A stretch of 64,000 nt of DNA from Xenorhabdus indica (GCF_014467235.1 NZ_NKHP01000014.1:52608-116607), one strand, 5' to 3'. Positions 43,615-55,281 are shown, counted from the first letter of the stretch. Notes: a model not told the origin generated them from the sequence alone. Translations and numbers: made by a program.

Positions 43615-45261
43615 ATGACTCTCTCTCATTCATTCTTAAATGAATATGACGGTAGCGCACTATCACCTATTTTATTTCTCAAAAGAACTATATTAAGTAA
43701 TGGTGACTATCCTGCGATAATAGATGGAGAACAGTGTTGGACGTGGCAACAATATGCAATGCGCTGTGAAAAAGTTGCAGTTGCACTTCAGCAAATGGGA
43801 GTGGGTAAAGGTAGTGTTGTCTCCACACTATTATCCAATACTCACGAACTGCTGGAACTACATTATGCTGTTCCGCTATCCGGGGGGATCCTCAACGCTT
43901 TAAGTATCAGGACAGATTCAGCTACATTAAATTTTATTTTTGAGAAAATTAATCCTGAGATTTTAGTTATAGATAAAGTCTATCTTCCATTGTTAGATGA
44001 TGTTGTTTTTAACAATCCGATAAAAATCATTGTGGTTACTGGAAATATTGTGGTTACTGAAAATATTGCGGCAACTCAGCATAATGCAGCTATATTAATA
44101 TCGGAAACTGATCAGGATCTTATTCACTATGAATCACTGTTAACCCAATACTCATCCAAGACCCTAAATTTTTATCCCATTGACGAACAGGAAGCCATCA
44201 GCATTAATTCCACTTCGGGAACCAGTGGACAACCCAAATTGGTTGTCTATTCACACCGGGGAACATACCTTAACGCAATTTCTAATATCCTGGATTGGGA
44301 TATGCCTAAGCGCCCTACTTATTTATGGACACTACCAATGTTTCATTGTAATGGCTGGTGTTTTCCCTGGACTATAGCTGCACGTGCCGGTACACATATC
44401 TGCATGCGCAAATTTGATGCAGAAGAAGCCATACAGCTTATGCAAAAACATCAGGTTACACACTATTGTGGCGCTCCAATTGTGCATTATTCCCTGGGAC
44501 AAGAAGCTCAGAAACGCGGCATCTCTTTTAATAATCATGTCTACGGTCTTATTGCCGGTGCTCCACCAACAGAGAAAATCTTTGCTCTACTTGACGCTGT
44601 CGGGATCGCTGTTACCCAAGTCTATGGCCTGACAGAAACTTATGGGCCGGTCGTTGTTTGTGAAGATAAACATGATTGGGAAACACTACCAACATCAGAA
44701 ACAATTTTAAAAAAGATGCGTCAGGGTATTGTTTCCAATTTACAAGGAGAGGTCAGGGTTATTGATGAAAACAGCGGGTTAACAGTCCCTTCTGACGGAT
44801 ACTCTATTGGTGAGATTGTCATTCGGGGCAATATTGTTGCCTCTTATGATCCTGCCCGCCATATTACAACTGATATGACAAGTCAGTGGTTTTTTACCGG
44901 AGACTTAGCCGTCGTTGATTGCGATGGTTATATTAAAATCATCGATCGGAAAAAAGATATCATTATTTCTGGTGGTGAAAATATTTCCAGCCTTGAGTTG
45001 GAGAATGCTCTGTCAAATTACCCCGGAGTTTTGGCTGTCGCTATTGTAGCAAAATCTGATGAATATTGGGGTGAAGTTCCCCATGCCTTTATCGAACTGG
45101 ATGAACATACATTGATAACTGAACAAGAATTGGATGACTATATCTGTACCGTTGTAGCACGCTATAAGCGGCCCAAAGGCTATACTTTTTTAGCACTGCC
45201 ACGCAATGTAAACGGAAAGATCCTCAAAGAACAATTAAGAAAATTAGCGAAAGACCCATAA
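43615..45261 (+). CDS. Acyl-CoA synthetase (AMP-forming)
   Basis: 548 residues. ATP-binding motif STSGTSGQPKLVVYSHRG at about residues 203-220, YGLTETYGPV (A5) at about 340, WFFTGDLAVVD (A7), DRKKDIIISGGENISSLELEN (A8) and the terminal Lys in NGKILKEQLRK (A10). This is the medium-chain acyl/benzoyl-type adenylate-forming family that activates a carboxylate to CoA thioester. Substrate unknown. Divergent partner of the SDR gene. Start ATG at 43615 follows GGG-TAAAAAAAT, a weak ribosome site. Confidence 0.9.
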   Translation: MTLSHSFLNEYDGSALSPILFLKRTILSNGDYPAIIDGEQCWTWQQYAMRCEKVAVALQQMGVGKGSVVSTLLSNTHELLELHYAVPLSGGILNALSIRTDSATLNFIFEKINPEILVIDKVYLPLLDDVVFNNPIKIIVVTGNIVVTENIAATQHNAAILISETDQDLIHYESLLTQYSSKTLNFYPIDEQEAISINSTSGTSGQPKLVVYSHRGTYLNAISNILDWDMPKRPTYLWTLPMFHCNGWCFPWTIAARAGTHICMRKFDAEEAIQLMQKHQVTHYCGAPIVHYSLGQEAQKRGISFNNHVYGLIAGAPPTEKIFALLDAVGIAVTQVYGLTETYGPVVVCEDKHDWETLPTSETILKKMRQGIVSNLQGEVRVIDENSGLTVPSDGYSIGEIVIRGNIVASYDPARHITTDMTSQWFFTGDLAVVDCDGYIKIIDRKKDIIISGGENISSLELENALSNYPGVLAVAIVAKSDEYWGEVPHAFIELDEHTLITEQELDDYICTVVARYKRPKGYTFLALPRNVNGKILKEQLRKLAKDP

Positions 45262-45328
45262 CATCCAGGACATGGTAAAATGCGAGAATTCATGCAGCAA
45301 TATAACATTACTCCCGAAAGAACCTAAC

Positions 45329-46393
45329 TCATTGGAGTAACGCAGGAAATCGAATCCCACTTTTTGCCAGATACCCCATATTGCAATACATTGCACAGGC
45401 AGCATCAATCAAAGACATTGCAATTGCTGCCCCGCTACCTTCACCAAGGCGCAGATCTAAATGCAGATAAGGCTGTAGCCCCAAATGCTGTAATGCCAAC
45501 ACTGCCCCTTTTTCTGCTGACATATGAGATGGAATACAGTAATCCCGAACAGAAGGAGCTATCTGGACTGCCGCCAGCGCAGAAGCGTAAGAAATAAAAC
45601 CATCAAGGACAACCGGAACGCCTGCGGCTGCGGCTCCCAAAATCACTCCCGTCATCCCCACAAGCTCAAACCCACCTACCTTTGCTAATACATCAAGGGA
45701 AGAATGCACATCTGGCTGATTCACATCAATAGCACGACGTACAACAGATTCTTTATGTCTGAGTCGTTCAATCGGCAAATTAGCGCCCAATCCAACCACA
45801 TCACAGGGCTCGCTTCCGGTAAGGACACTGATAACTGCCGCTGCTGGTGTCGTATTTGCAATTCCCAGTTCTCCCACACCAAACACTGAAACACCTGCTG
45901 CAATACGCTGTTGAACGAGTTGCGCACTGGCCAACAATAATGCTTCTGCATATTCATAAGACATAGCCGGACCTTGTGTAATATTGCCACAACCCTGGGC
46001 TAATTTGAGAGAGAGCAAATTATCTATTGGCTCACAATCAATACCAATATCTACAGGCAAAACATGAGTATTGCTGTTTTTCGCCAATACACAAACTCCT
46101 GTCAGCCCTTGCAACATATTCCGTGCCTGTATGGCCGTCACATTCTTGGGAGAAATAGCCACACCTTCTTCATAAACGCCGTGATCAGCACACATAACGA
46201 TAATTTCTTTTTGCAGATTTCGCAGATCCTCAATACCGGGCATTCCCGCAAGTTGTATTGCCAGAGTCTCCAGACGCCCCAGGCTACCAATCGGTTTGAC
46301 CAAGCTGTCGATATGCTGTGCTGCTGTCTCCATTTTTTCCCGATCAAGTGGTTGAATTTTATCAAGTAAAAGAGACAAAGAGTGAAATTCCAT
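45329..46393 (-). CDS. cobT: Nicotinate-nucleotide-dimethylbenzimidazole phosphoribosyltransferase CobT
   Basis: 354 residues. [23 protein letters not shown] at the N-terminus, [20 protein letters not shown] and [14 protein letters not shown] are CobT hallmarks; the base Glu lies in [11 protein letters not shown] near the C-terminus. It makes the lower-ligand nucleotide α-ribazole phosphate for the final part of cobalamin assembly. ATG at 46393 has GGAAG upstream; an alternative start at 46411 is unlikely. Last gene after cobU and cobS. Confidence 0.95.
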   Translation of the reverse strand: MEFHSLSLLLDKIQPLDREKMETAAQHIDSLVKPIGSLGRLETLAIQLAGMPGIEDLRNLQKEIIVMCADHGVYEEGVAISPKNVTAIQARNMLQGLTGVCVLAKNSNTHVLPVDIGIDCEPIDNLLSLKLAQGCGNITQGPAMSYEYAEALLLASAQLVQQRIAAGVSVFGVGELGIANTTPAAAVISVLTGSEPCDVVGLGANLPIERLRHKESVVRRAIDVNQPDVHSSLDVLAKVGGFELVGMTGVILGAAAAGVPVVLDGFISYASALAAVQIAPSVRDYCIPSHMSAEKGAVLALQHLGLQPYLHLDLRLGEGSGAAIAMSLIDAACAMYCNMGYLAKSGIRFPALLQ

Positions 46394-46506
46394 AATTATT
46401 CTTCCAGCCAAATTTCAGATTGGGTACTTAAAGGAAACCACATTTATTGGCTCTCCATAAACCAATTTATAAAAGCTATTTTTCAAAAGAACTATTTCCC
46501 AAGAAA

Positions 46507-47271
46507 CTATTTCCAAATCAAAATCAAAGTCAGTAAAAAAACCACTTCGCCTATTTCAATTGCCGCTCCTAGTGTATCTCCGGTTTGCCCTCCCAACCGA
46601 TAATTAAAATAGAGAGAAAGTAAAAAAATGGCGATCATCGTAACCATCATTGCAGATAATCCCTGCCAATCACCAAGTATCATCACCAATACCGTCCCTG
46701 TCAGTAAGGTGAGCACCGTACCACGTGGAGTAATGCGGCCAATATAACTGCTCCCCATTCCTTCATTTTCACGGGCATAACGCTGCTCAAACATCAAAAG
46801 CACAACAACAGTACGTCCAACAACAGGAGCACAAGATAATAAGGCTAATAATTTCAGGGGAGGATGATAGGCAAGTTCAACAACAGCAAGCATTTTAATG
46901 AGGATACAAAAAATCAGGGCCAGCCCGCCATACGTTCCAAGACGACTATCCTGCATAATTTCCAGCATTCTTTCCCTCTGGCGGCTGGAGAAAATTCCGT
47001 CACAGGTATCAGCCAGACCATCTAAATGCAATCCGCCAGTCAGAAGCACCAAAGCTAACGCATAACCGATTGCACCAATATACACTCCCCCGCCAGATTG
47101 ACTTATTGCCAGAGCAATACAGGATGCAATTACGCCGACAATAAAACCAATCAAAGGGAAAGTCGCTATACCCCGCCCTAGCTGATAAAAATCAGTACCT
47201 TGAGCCCACTTTGCAGGCACGGGAAGCCGTGTCATAAACTGTAATGTTGCCCAAAAAAGTTTCAATTTCAT
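46507..47271 (-). CDS. cobS: Adenosylcobinamide-GDP ribazoletransferase CobS
   Basis: 254 residues, multi-pass inner-membrane enzyme. [28 protein letters not shown] (D-x-x-D-x-x-D motif region), [10 protein letters not shown] and GRTVVVLL are diagnostic. Joins α-ribazole to adenosylcobinamide-GDP to give cobalamin. Start overlaps the cobU stop (ATGA). Together with CobU and CobT it forms the nucleotide-loop assembly set; cobyric acid or cobinamide would have to come from uptake or genes elsewhere. Confidence 0.95.
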   Translation of the reverse strand: MKLKLFWATLQFMTRLPVPAKWAQGTDFYQLGRGIATFPLIGFIVGVIASCIALAISQSGGGVYIGAIGYALALVLLTGGLHLDGLADTCDGIFSSRQRERMLEIMQDSRLGTYGGLALIFCILIKMLAVVELAYHPPLKLLALLSCAPVVGRTVVVLLMFEQRYARENEGMGSSYIGRITPRGTVLTLLTGTVLVMILGDWQGLSAMMVTMIAIFLLSLYFNYRLGGQTGDTLGAAIEIGEVVFLLTLILIWK

Positions 47272-47813
47272 TTAATCTTCACTCCAATACCAGAAACCAT
47301 CAGCCAGACTGTTTCTGCTGCCTGTGCCAGTTTCTGGTTAGCTCGTCCGGCAATATCAATAAAATGACGAGCCAGTCGATTTTCAGGAGTAATTCCCATC
47401 CCCAATTCATTGGTCACTAAATAAACAGGCATCGGACAATTCAGGCAAGCATCGATCAAGTCATCTATCTGGTGGTGGACAAATACCTCCAATGAGGTGA
47501 AATCCAGCTTATCAGGTGACATGCCTTCTGATTTATCAAAAAGCAGGTTAGCAATTAATGTCGTTACACATTCAAGTATAACTCCCTCTTCTGGTTTACG
47601 GTGTTGGCGAATAACATTTCCCAGATCCTGATGTCCTTCCCAGGTTCGCCAATGGGGGGGGCGATCTTGCTGATGCCGCTCAATACGAGCAGCCATCTCC
47701 TCATCCGTAATTTGAGCCGTAGCAATATACAACACCTGTTCGCAGCGCTCTGTGATCAGCCGTTCAGCATAAGCACTCTTTCCACTACGTGCTCCGCCAG
47801 TTACTAAAATCAT
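47268..47813 (-). CDS. cobU: Bifunctional adenosylcobinamide kinase/guanylyltransferase CobU
   Basis: 181 residues. P-loop [18 protein letters not shown] at the N-terminus, [14 protein letters not shown] (active His for GMP), [13 protein letters not shown] and [19 protein letters not shown] are the CobU signature. First gene of cobU-cobS-cobT. No cobalamin riboswitch could be identified in the 200 bases upstream. Confidence 0.95.
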   Translation of the reverse strand: MILVTGGARSGKSAYAERLITERCEQVLYIATAQITDEEMAARIERHQQDRPPHWRTWEGHQDLGNVIRQHRKPEEGVILECVTTLIANLLFDKSEGMSPDKLDFTSLEVFVHHQIDDLIDACLNCPMPVYLVTNELGMGITPENRLARHFIDIAGRANQKLAQAAETVWLMVSGIGVKIK

Positions 47814-48033
47814 TTGTTGGCTCCCGAAAATTACACAGTATTTTGTGACTACAGCAAACCTGTTTATATCGTTGCCATAGAATAACGTATTGAATGATTA
47901 TTTGATGAATTCATACAGATAAGTGTTTTGTATCGACGTGAATTAGCTCACAAAGTCAGACAAATATTCTTATGTGCTGTCTGTTATAGTAATATCCCAA
48001 TATAATTACCTTACTATTAACAAATATACAGAC

Positions 48034-48132
48034 ATGCAAAATCCAGAAAATCATCTCACAGATATATCTACTTTTATGGCCCTCGATATTCGTGTTGGCA
48101 GGATCACCAAAGTTGAAAAAATGTGGCCTTAG
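48034..48132 (+). pseudogene. CsaA-like tRNA-binding protein fragment
   Basis: 32 codons reading MQNPENHLTDISTFMALDIRVGRITKVEK then a stop. F-x-A-L-D-I-R-V-G-R-I is the start of CsaA/EMAP-type tRNA-binding domains (about 110 residues in full). The rest of the domain is gone, so this is the leftover 5' end of a deleted gene. Confidence 0.6.
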
Positions 48133-48166
48133 GGACACGGATGCTGTAATTTTAAATAGGAATACC

Positions 48167-48345
48167 ATGAGAATACAAAAAAGATGTATAGGTTACGTTG
48201 CTATTGTTGTTGATGATTACGACAAAGCCATTGATTACTACACCAACAAATTGGGTTTTACGCTGGTGGAAGATATCCCCAACCAGGAAAAAGTGAAGAT
48301 ATTTATGGTAACCGTTGGGATTTATATCAAAACGCAATTTCTTAA
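48167..48345 (+). pseudogene. VOC/glyoxalase-family gene with deletion and frameshift
   Basis: Starts MRIQKRCIGYVAIVVDDYDKAIDYYTNKLGFTLVEDIPNQ like VOC proteins, then loses its middle. The typical C-terminal motif E-D-I-Y-G-N-R-W-D-L-Y-Q is present from about 48296 in a different frame and ends at TAA 48343-48345. A full gene would be about 125 residues. Confidence 0.7.
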
Positions 48346-48484
48346 TAAATATTAGCCCAATTTAATTGGGTTATTTCCCTCATATTAAAAAAACAGATTA
48401 ATTTTGACTTGAATTTCAAAGTAACAATGGCAACAATATTAATTGTGCCATTGTTATTAATTATGAATGGTAATAAAATAATAC

Positions 48485-51400
48485 TCACTTTAATTTATAA
48501 CCTTTTACTTCACTTTCAAGCGCTCTGCTTTTTTCATCATAATTTTGAATATCTGTATATGGAATTTTTTTATTTGCAATATTGTAAATGACTTCTGGCA
48601 AACTCGCTATAAATTCAATAGGTGATTCAGGTAGTTTTACTGATACTTTTTCTCCTTTACTATATGCAGTTACTGAATGGTTTTCTATTTCCTGAGTATT
48701 CAAATTAACAGGTTTATTAGTGCTGTCAATTTTCGCCCCAGTCAGATAAGTTTTACCCACTACGCTTAGATCTACACTATTAGCACCAGAAATACCAGAC
48801 TGATTCGCCAGAGCCTCATCATCATATTTTTCGTAATCAACCTTTAATTTATCTTTTGTCCCGATTAGAATACTTTTGATTTTACTCAACACCCCAAAAA
48901 TGCCGGTTGGCTGTTTATCATTAAATAAATTTCCGCTATTAAACATAATTCCAGCATCTACATATGTCTTTTGTCCATTATTTGTATTCTTAACAGTTTC
49001 AATATTGAGATTACCTCCAATTTTACCATTTACGCTATCTGCTACAATATTAGAACTTTTGAGTATTGTATCTTTTCCACTAGTTAATGTAACAGTTTCA
49101 CCTGTAATCTGGCTGTTATGGTTGGTAACTGCATTTGCATAACCTTTGCCGAATTCTCCATAAGCCTTCACACCCAATTGACCTAATTTAGAACCCGTTA
49201 TTGCAGCCGCGAATCCTCCTTCACCACCAACTTGAAGACTATTTTTCCTTGTAATATCTTGCGCTGATGTAATAATAATTCCGCCCCGTTTTGCTGCTAA
49301 ATCTATCTGATAACCAGAAACATTTGTGCCTTGTAAGGATAGATTATTATCAGCAGTTAAGTTAACACCTTGTTCACCTTTAATATTGCTGTTTTTTGCG
49401 ATTATCGTATCTTCATCATTTGTAGCATATTTTGAGCCAACAAAGGCAGCTCCAGAATTAACAACACCGGTAGCAACATTAACGCCTATCTGAGCTTCAA
49501 TACCCACTTTATAATTTGTATTAGAAACCTTATTAGTATTATTTGCCTGATTAAAAGTAATATTATCTCCCGCATTAATGCTAGTTTTTCCACTCTCAGC
49601 ATCAAAAGATGTACCCTGATATTTGGCATTATGCTTAGCTTGAATATTAATGTTTTTCTGTGCTCTGAAATCACTGACTATAGCGTCAGAGCTGGATTGA
49701 GAGCTCCACGATGCGCCCCCTTTTCCTCCCCCTTTCACAACAAGATCCTGAGACTGGATGTCAAAACCTGCTTGTAAACCTGCGTTACCTGACGTATGAA
49801 AAACATTTTTTTCTTTACGATTAAACGCAGCTTCACTGATATGATTATTTGCTTTTAATTCTATATTTCCATTAGTTGAATGATATTGCGTTCCTTGGTC
49901 ATAGACATCATCCTTAGCATTAATATTAATATTATCGGCGTTTATTAGAGTAACATCAGCATTTGATGTGCTGGAATGTTCTTTGTGATTATCTCCCTTA
50001 GCGGAAATATTAAGAGCAACACCGGGAGAGTTGTTTTTTACCCCCAAAGAAATGCCTAGAGCACCTCCTACTTTCAGATCACCTGAAGATTCAGTAGTAC
50101 TACTTACTGCCGCCCGGTTCTCTATACGATTAGCGTTAACATCATAATTACCGGCGATATTATGCTGAGTTCCCTGTTGCTCTAATTTATTTCTTGCCTG
50201 TAATTTGATGTCACCAGCAATATTCGTTTTTGAAACTCTTGCATTTTTCTGCTGTTGAACGCTATTGATATTGCCATATTGAGTACCAACAGTAGCCCCA
50301 ATTCCCCCCTTGCCTAAAGAAAACACTAAACCAACACCAGTAGATGAATGAGATTGCTTTTTCGAAATTTCATTATCGGCAGAAAGGAAAGAGATATTAT
50401 TAGCTAAGATATCAACATTACCATCTGTCGTGACTATATCTGATCCGATAACAGTAACATCTTTACCTGCATTAATGGAAATATTCTTCCCGTTAAGCTC
50501 CGATGATTTTTGTGTTATTTTTCCTTGTTGCTGACTATCACTGGTATAATTAATAATAAGTCCAGTATCAAAAAGCTTTCCATTATCTTTATCCTTATCT
50601 TTCGTAGCAGGTTTAAATATAAACCCTGCTTTAAGCAAAGATGCTATTTTCTGCCGATCATATTTCTCACCATAAGAGGAAACCTTTAAATCACCAAGTG
50701 CATTGATATTCAATGCATTAGCACTTTTTATTAAACTATCCACGACTTCAATATCTTTACCACTGAGTAATTTCAAATCCGCATCAGAAATAACCTGACT
50801 TTGTATTGCCGTCTCTTTATATTCTTTTTCTTTATTGGAATCTTTAGTAATATTAAAAACAGTTCCATTCCTCTCATCAATACTATTTTTATGATAATTA
50901 ACTGCATTATCAATTAATAAGCTTCCATTAATTGTTTCAAAGTATGCACCTTCTCCTGCTTTAATATTACTTCCGGTAATTTTAATTCCATCATCACCTA
51001 TCACGAATATATACCCATCTGCTGTTACATCAGAGGATTGATTCTGTTTAATCTCATTGTAATTATTTTTATTCTTCCCTCCTGCAATTCCACCCCAGTA
51101 TGTTACGTTATCATTATCTGTCGATTTATTATCAAAATCTTTAGAAATAATTTGAGATTGTTTACTTGCCTTAATGATTAAATTATTGTCAGCGTGAGAT
51201 TTAGTACCAATCAATTTAATATTACCATTTGCTTCAATACCCAAATCATTTCCAGCATTCAAATCACTTCTGATATTTTTCTGGGTGGAGTAACCTTTTT
51301 CTTTATCCCCTGTAGTTAATTTACCAGAATCAAGTCTGATATATTCTTTATTATTTGTTTTTTCAGCTTCTATCAAATTGTCTATTACCACATCACGCTT

Positions 51401-52744
51401 AGCAGATAATATGATATTATTATCTGCATCAATATTCCCACCCTCTATTTTAATATCCTCACCTGTCGCAGCTAATTTCACATTACCGCTAGCTCGAATA
51501 TTATCTCCATCCTGCTGAAATTTATCATAGCTATTAGTTTTACTATCTTTCCATAAAAATTTCCATTGCTCTTCATTGTCTTCAGTATGCTGATTATATT
51601 TCTGCCCTTCTAATTTCAGATTTTCACCGATTAGGTTAATATTGTTGCCATAAATATCTGTTGCCATAATTTTATTATCTTTTTGGGCATTCAATGTAAT
51701 ATTTTCACCTTCTAATCTGGTATGAGCAATAGACTGTAATTTTCTCTCCTTACGAGTACTATTTCCGCTCATAAAATAGCTTTCTGATTTTTCATCTTTG
51801 AAAGAAACTTCTCCTAAGGCTCCTTGGGATAAAATAGTGTCACCTTTTAATTCAAGATCACCTCCTTTCAGCCTGGCTCCTTCCAATTTTAACTCTCCTT
51901 TGGATTCAATGTTAATACCACCACCAGCGGCCATCTCGCCTTGCAGATTAACACCACTACCTTTATCTGTACTTAATAACCGAATACGGCCAGCCTGCAT
52001 ACTGCCTAAATAATAGCTATCAAGTAAACCTACTGCTGATTTTTTTGTATCCAATAGTTGACCATCAGAAGAAATTTTGTTTTGACCTGTTATTATATTA
52101 AGATCTTGGTTGGTACTGATTTTACCAAGGCTATTAATTTTGGGGGCAATAAGATTTATAATAGCATCATGTACCAAACCTCCTTCACCAATTTTCAGAC
52201 TATTTTTACCTTCAAACGTGTTAAACCCTTTCAAAACACCTTTATCGACTAATGGATTACCTACAACTAGCGATAACTGATTTGTATTGATAAAACCACA
52301 CCCATTACAAGTGATACCATTGGGATTTGCTAATATATAATCTGCCGCCGCGCCAAAAACTTCTTGTCTACCCAGTAATAAAGAAGGATTACGGCTGATA
52401 ACCTCATTTAAAATGATCTCTGCCTTCCGTCCATGCAAATTATTATTAGCCAATAACTTGCCTGCCAATTGCGAATTACCGTCTATTAGTGAATTATTGA
52501 AAACTGCACCATCTTTAGAAACATTAAAATCTTCATATTGATTATGCGATAAGCCTGACTCTGAAGGAGTAGCAATATTAATGACCACTGCGCCATTCTT
52601 AGCATTTGTTACATCAGGTTGGTGTGATGGATCACCTCCGGGCGTGATCCCATTGGCAAAACTATTTGAACTGAAGATCATAATAATTGCCACTGACACA
52701 GCAAGCCGACCAGTAGGTGATAATCTAAAATCAGTATTTTTCAT
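48485..52744 (-). CDS. TpsA-type exoprotein, filamentous hemagglutinin/hemolysin family
   Basis: 1419 residues. Signal peptide (RLAVSVAIIMIFSSNSFA), then the two-partner secretion domain: NIATPSESGLSHNQYEDFNVSKDG, the NPNG motif in LANPNGITCNGCGFINTNQL (with the Cys pair of the ShlA/HpmA group), and NNNLHGRKAEIILNEV. The rest is a long β-helix of degenerate ~20-residue repeats (INAGKDVTVIGSDI, LTADNNLSLQGTN and many similar). No VENN motif or CdiA-type toxin tip is seen. Exported by the TpsB encoded just upstream. Could be an adhesin or a PhlA-like hemolysin; sequence alone does not settle it. Extremely AT-rich. Confidence 0.88.
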   Translation of the reverse strand: MKNTDFRLSPTGRLAVSVAIIMIFSSNSFANGITPGGDPSHQPDVTNAKNGAVVINIATPSESGLSHNQYEDFNVSKDGAVFNNSLIDGNSQLAGKLLANNNLHGRKAEIILNEVISRNPSLLLGRQEVFGAAADYILANPNGITCNGCGFINTNQLSLVVGNPLVDKGVLKGFNTFEGKNSLKIGEGGLVHDAIINLIAPKINSLGKISTNQDLNIITGQNKISSDGQLLDTKKSAVGLLDSYYLGSMQAGRIRLLSTDKGSGVNLQGEMAAGGGINIESKGELKLEGARLKGGDLELKGDTILSQGALGEVSFKDEKSESYFMSGNSTRKERKLQSIAHTRLEGENITLNAQKDNKIMATDIYGNNINLIGENLKLEGQKYNQHTEDNEEQWKFLWKDSKTNSYDKFQQDGDNIRASGNVKLAATGEDIKIEGGNIDADNNIILSAKRDVVIDNLIEAEKTNNKEYIRLDSGKLTTGDKEKGYSTQKNIRSDLNAGNDLGIEANGNIKLIGTKSHADNNLIIKASKQSQIISKDFDNKSTDNDNVTYWGGIAGGKNKNNYNEIKQNQSSDVTADGYIFVIGDDGIKITGSNIKAGEGAYFETINGSLLIDNAVNYHKNSIDERNGTVFNITKDSNKEKEYKETAIQSQVISDADLKLLSGKDIEVVDSLIKSANALNINALGDLKVSSYGEKYDRQKIASLLKAGFIFKPATKDKDKDNGKLFDTGLIINYTSDSQQQGKITQKSSELNGKNISINAGKDVTVIGSDIVTTDGNVDILANNISFLSADNEISKKQSHSSTGVGLVFSLGKGGIGATVGTQYGNINSVQQQKNARVSKTNIAGDIKLQARNKLEQQGTQHNIAGNYDVNANRIENRAAVSSTTESSGDLKVGGALGISLGVKNNSPGVALNISAKGDNHKEHSSTSNADVTLINADNININAKDDVYDQGTQYHSTNGNIELKANNHISEAAFNRKEKNVFHTSGNAGLQAGFDIQSQDLVVKGGGKGGASWSSQSSSDAIVSDFRAQKNINIQAKHNAKYQGTSFDAESGKTSINAGDNITFNQANNTNKVSNTNYKVGIEAQIGVNVATGVVNSGAAFVGSKYATNDEDTIIAKNSNIKGEQGVNLTADNNLSLQGTNVSGYQIDLAAKRGGIIITSAQDITRKNSLQVGGEGGFAAAITGSKLGQLGVKAYGEFGKGYANAVTNHNSQITGETVTLTSGKDTILKSSNIVADSVNGKIGGNLNIETVKNTNNGQKTYVDAGIMFNSGNLFNDKQPTGIFGVLSKIKSILIGTKDKLKVDYEKYDDEALANQSGISGANSVDLSVVGKTYLTGAKIDSTNKPVNLNTQEIENHSVTAYSKGEKVSVKLPESPIEFIASLPEVIYNIANKKIPYTDIQNYDEKSRALESEVKGYKLK

Positions 52745-52825
52745 ATAATGACTCCTGTGCTTCTAATTATTACTCTGTGTAATCAAAAAAATAGATTTAA
52801 AAAAGTGAAAGTAATTACTTAAAAA

Positions 52826-54508
52826 TTAAAAACTGTAAGAGAAACGTGTTAATAGCTGTATAGGGCTATCAAGCCCCCGATATTGTGGAGACAAGATTTT
52901 TCCTTGGCTGACTTGAATATCAGCAAACAATTGTTGGTAGCGTAATGTCATCCCGGCATTCAGCCCTATAGCATTTATCCATTCACCTTTATTGCTATAA
53001 CTTTTACTCTGTCCTAAATCTCCACCAATGCTTAATGTCAGAGAGCCTTGAGGTATAGGGATCGGATAAGACAATGTATTCCTTAAATACCAACCATTAT
53101 CAGAGCATAAGAAACTTCCATTAAATCCTCGAATATTATTTTTATCACCAATATCTATACATTCCATAGCCGGTAACCGATTCCGACTATATTGCGTATA
53201 AAGTTCACTATCAAAAAAATAGGATGATTTAAACAGTATAAAGCTCTTTTTCAGATTCAGTGACATTTGACCTTTAATAAAATCCTTGTCCATAACTGTC
53301 TGTGCATCAAACCATGGCATTCCTTTATTAATTCCAATATCAAAGGTAAAAATACCAGTAGGAATAACTTGTAAGTGATTGACACTAAGAGAAACAAGAC
53401 TAACGGTTTCACTACTTGTTATGAGTTTTTCATCATTTAAATAATTATTTCCTTTTTTATATACGACCTGTGTGCTTAATGTATCTATTTGCTTTTGATT
53501 ACGATGAAATACCCAATCAGCCCGCATTCCTGCTTGTTCAGCATTTCCTCTTATATTTATTGATCTAACCTGTAATTGCATCTTATTTCTATATTTTGAA
53601 TCAACATAAAATCCGCTGAATGTCATCTCACCATAAGGAAGTGAGTAAAGTAATATATAAGAATGGTTATGTTTTTTTTTAGAATTATTTAATGTAGAGC
53701 TTCCACTGAAACTAATAAAATCCGATAATCCCAATGGGCTATCAAAACTGGTATTTAACCTTCCCATCCACTTCCCGGTACTTTTTTGTCCATAATTATC
53801 AGTTGTCACAGAAACTTTCCAGGGCGTACTATGTTTGTTATTCAAGAGAATGATAGACCCTCCATTGACTGTACCAGGCAGGATATCCAATGTAGTTCTG
53901 TTTGATTGCAGACGATTTGCCTGATCTAACCCTTGATCGAGTTGGTGTATATTTAATGGATTATTCTTTAAATCAGGAAAAAGAGTTTGACTATTAACCC
54001 AGCGATCCCCTTCCCGAATATCTTCAACAAAACCTTCTATAATCCTGATCCCTAATGTCTTATCATAATCAGGCGGAATGAGTTTTACTCTGGCTGTAAC
54101 ATAGCCTTTCTGAATATAAAGATTCGTAATTTCTGATGCTAATTTATTAATATAATGACTGGTAATACAATCACTAGGAATAGCACTTAGCGTTTTCAGG
54201 TCAGAGGTTGACAATAATGATATTCCCTGCATATAAATGCCACTAATTGGCAGACATTTTTTTGACTCCACGAGCTTTGGTAATGATTTTTTTGCAGAAT
54301 TCTCTTCTGATCGATTGAGTATTGCCTGATGCAGCCTCTGTTCAATGAGTTTGTTAATCTCCCTTTCACTGTTCTGTAAATTATTTATTCCTTCACTCAC
54401 AACAGATGGTGATAGATTTTCATTCAGGTTTACCGGAGAAGCGGATGCTGTAAAAGAAATATACGGTATTAAAAATATAAATATTATTGTGAATTTTCTA
54501 ATCATCAT
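52826..54508 (-). CDS. TpsB outer-membrane transporter (ShlB/FhaC family)
   Basis: About 560 residues. Signal peptide MIRKFTIIFIFLIPYISFTASA, a helical plug region, two POTRA domains (CLPISGIYMQGISLLS..., YINKLASEITNLYIQKGYVTARVKL, then IRIIEGFVEDI) and a C-terminal β-barrel ending in FSYSF with terminal Phe. The conserved barrel motif region G-x-R-D is not obvious, but IRGFNGSFLCSDNGWYLRNTLS matches the R-G-F/Y loop of FhaC. Exports the adjacent TpsA. Gap of about 80 bases to tpsA, same strand. The start codon choice is approximate. Confidence 0.9.
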   Translation of the reverse strand: MMIRKFTIIFIFLIPYISFTASASPVNLNENLSPSVVSEGINNLQNSEREINKLIEQRLHQAILNRSEENSAKKSLPKLVESKKCLPISGIYMQGISLLSTSDLKTLSAIPSDCITSHYINKLASEITNLYIQKGYVTARVKLIPPDYDKTLGIRIIEGFVEDIREGDRWVNSQTLFPDLKNNPLNIHQLDQGLDQANRLQSNRTTLDILPGTVNGGSIILLNNKHSTPWKVSVTTDNYGQKSTGKWMGRLNTSFDSPLGLSDFISFSGSSTLNNSKKKHNHSYILLYSLPYGEMTFSGFYVDSKYRNKMQLQVRSINIRGNAEQAGMRADWVFHRNQKQIDTLSTQVVYKKGNNYLNDEKLITSSETVSLVSLSVNHLQVIPTGIFTFDIGINKGMPWFDAQTVMDKDFIKGQMSLNLKKSFILFKSSYFFDSELYTQYSRNRLPAMECIDIGDKNNIRGFNGSFLCSDNGWYLRNTLSYPIPIPQGSLTLSIGGDLGQSKSYSNKGEWINAIGLNAGMTLRYQQLFADIQVSQGKILSPQYRGLDSPIQLLTRFSYSF

Positions 54509-54529
54509 ATAGGGCACCAAAATAATCAA

Positions 54530-55281
54530 TTAATACTTATCATTAATATATTAATTCACGCTGGTCATTTTTAATCACAATTAATTAACATCAGATGTAG
54601 CACTTGCATATTGCCATAGTTTTACAAAAAAAATACAAACAATTCATAAACACCAATAATAAAAAGATTAATTCGCAATCATTTGATAATATTGACTCAA
54701 TAAAAAACCGTTAATTATCCCTATGAAAATTATAAGAAATAAAGTCAATAATCTATTTTTATCAATATAATCAAACTAATAAAATATTTTCTTCAGATGA
54801 ATAATAATAAATATATGTTTAAATAAAAGCAATTTGTGAAAAACATCTTATATCATGAAGATAGACTTAAATATCAGGGTTGTTATCTAACAATACAGAA
54901 ACCAGACTTGTTTTCGATAGCATTAGGCAGGTTTACACAAATTTTTTAATTTCATTATGTGAATTTAATATATTAATATATGAAGTATCTTTCGTTTTCA
55001 CAAGATATCAAAGGCTGTTCCATAAAAACCAAACACTTGTTTGTGAGAAACAGAATTAACCATAACACTTTGATATAAAATAATTTTATTTAGAATAAAA
55101 TATAGTTTACAATCTGAACACTTTTATTATCCTAAACATTGTTGATTTATCAGAATAATATTTTTGATTCAGATCACAATTTGAACAAAAAATCAATCCA
55201 ACCAAACTTACGATCACTTTCTCAAAAGCCGAATAAATTATAAAAATAACCTTTACTGTCCACTCAATATGAAATAAAAAT
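54530..55281. other. Intergenic, AT-rich
   Basis: About 750 bases between divergent tpsB and the sugar-kinase gene. Very AT-rich; no coding frame, RNA gene or repeat found. It should hold both promoters. Confidence 0.45.

Noticed and set aside
47814..48033. Cobalamin riboswitch upstream of cobU.
   Set aside because: No B12-box consensus or expected long folded leader could be recognised; short gap with unremarkable sequence.
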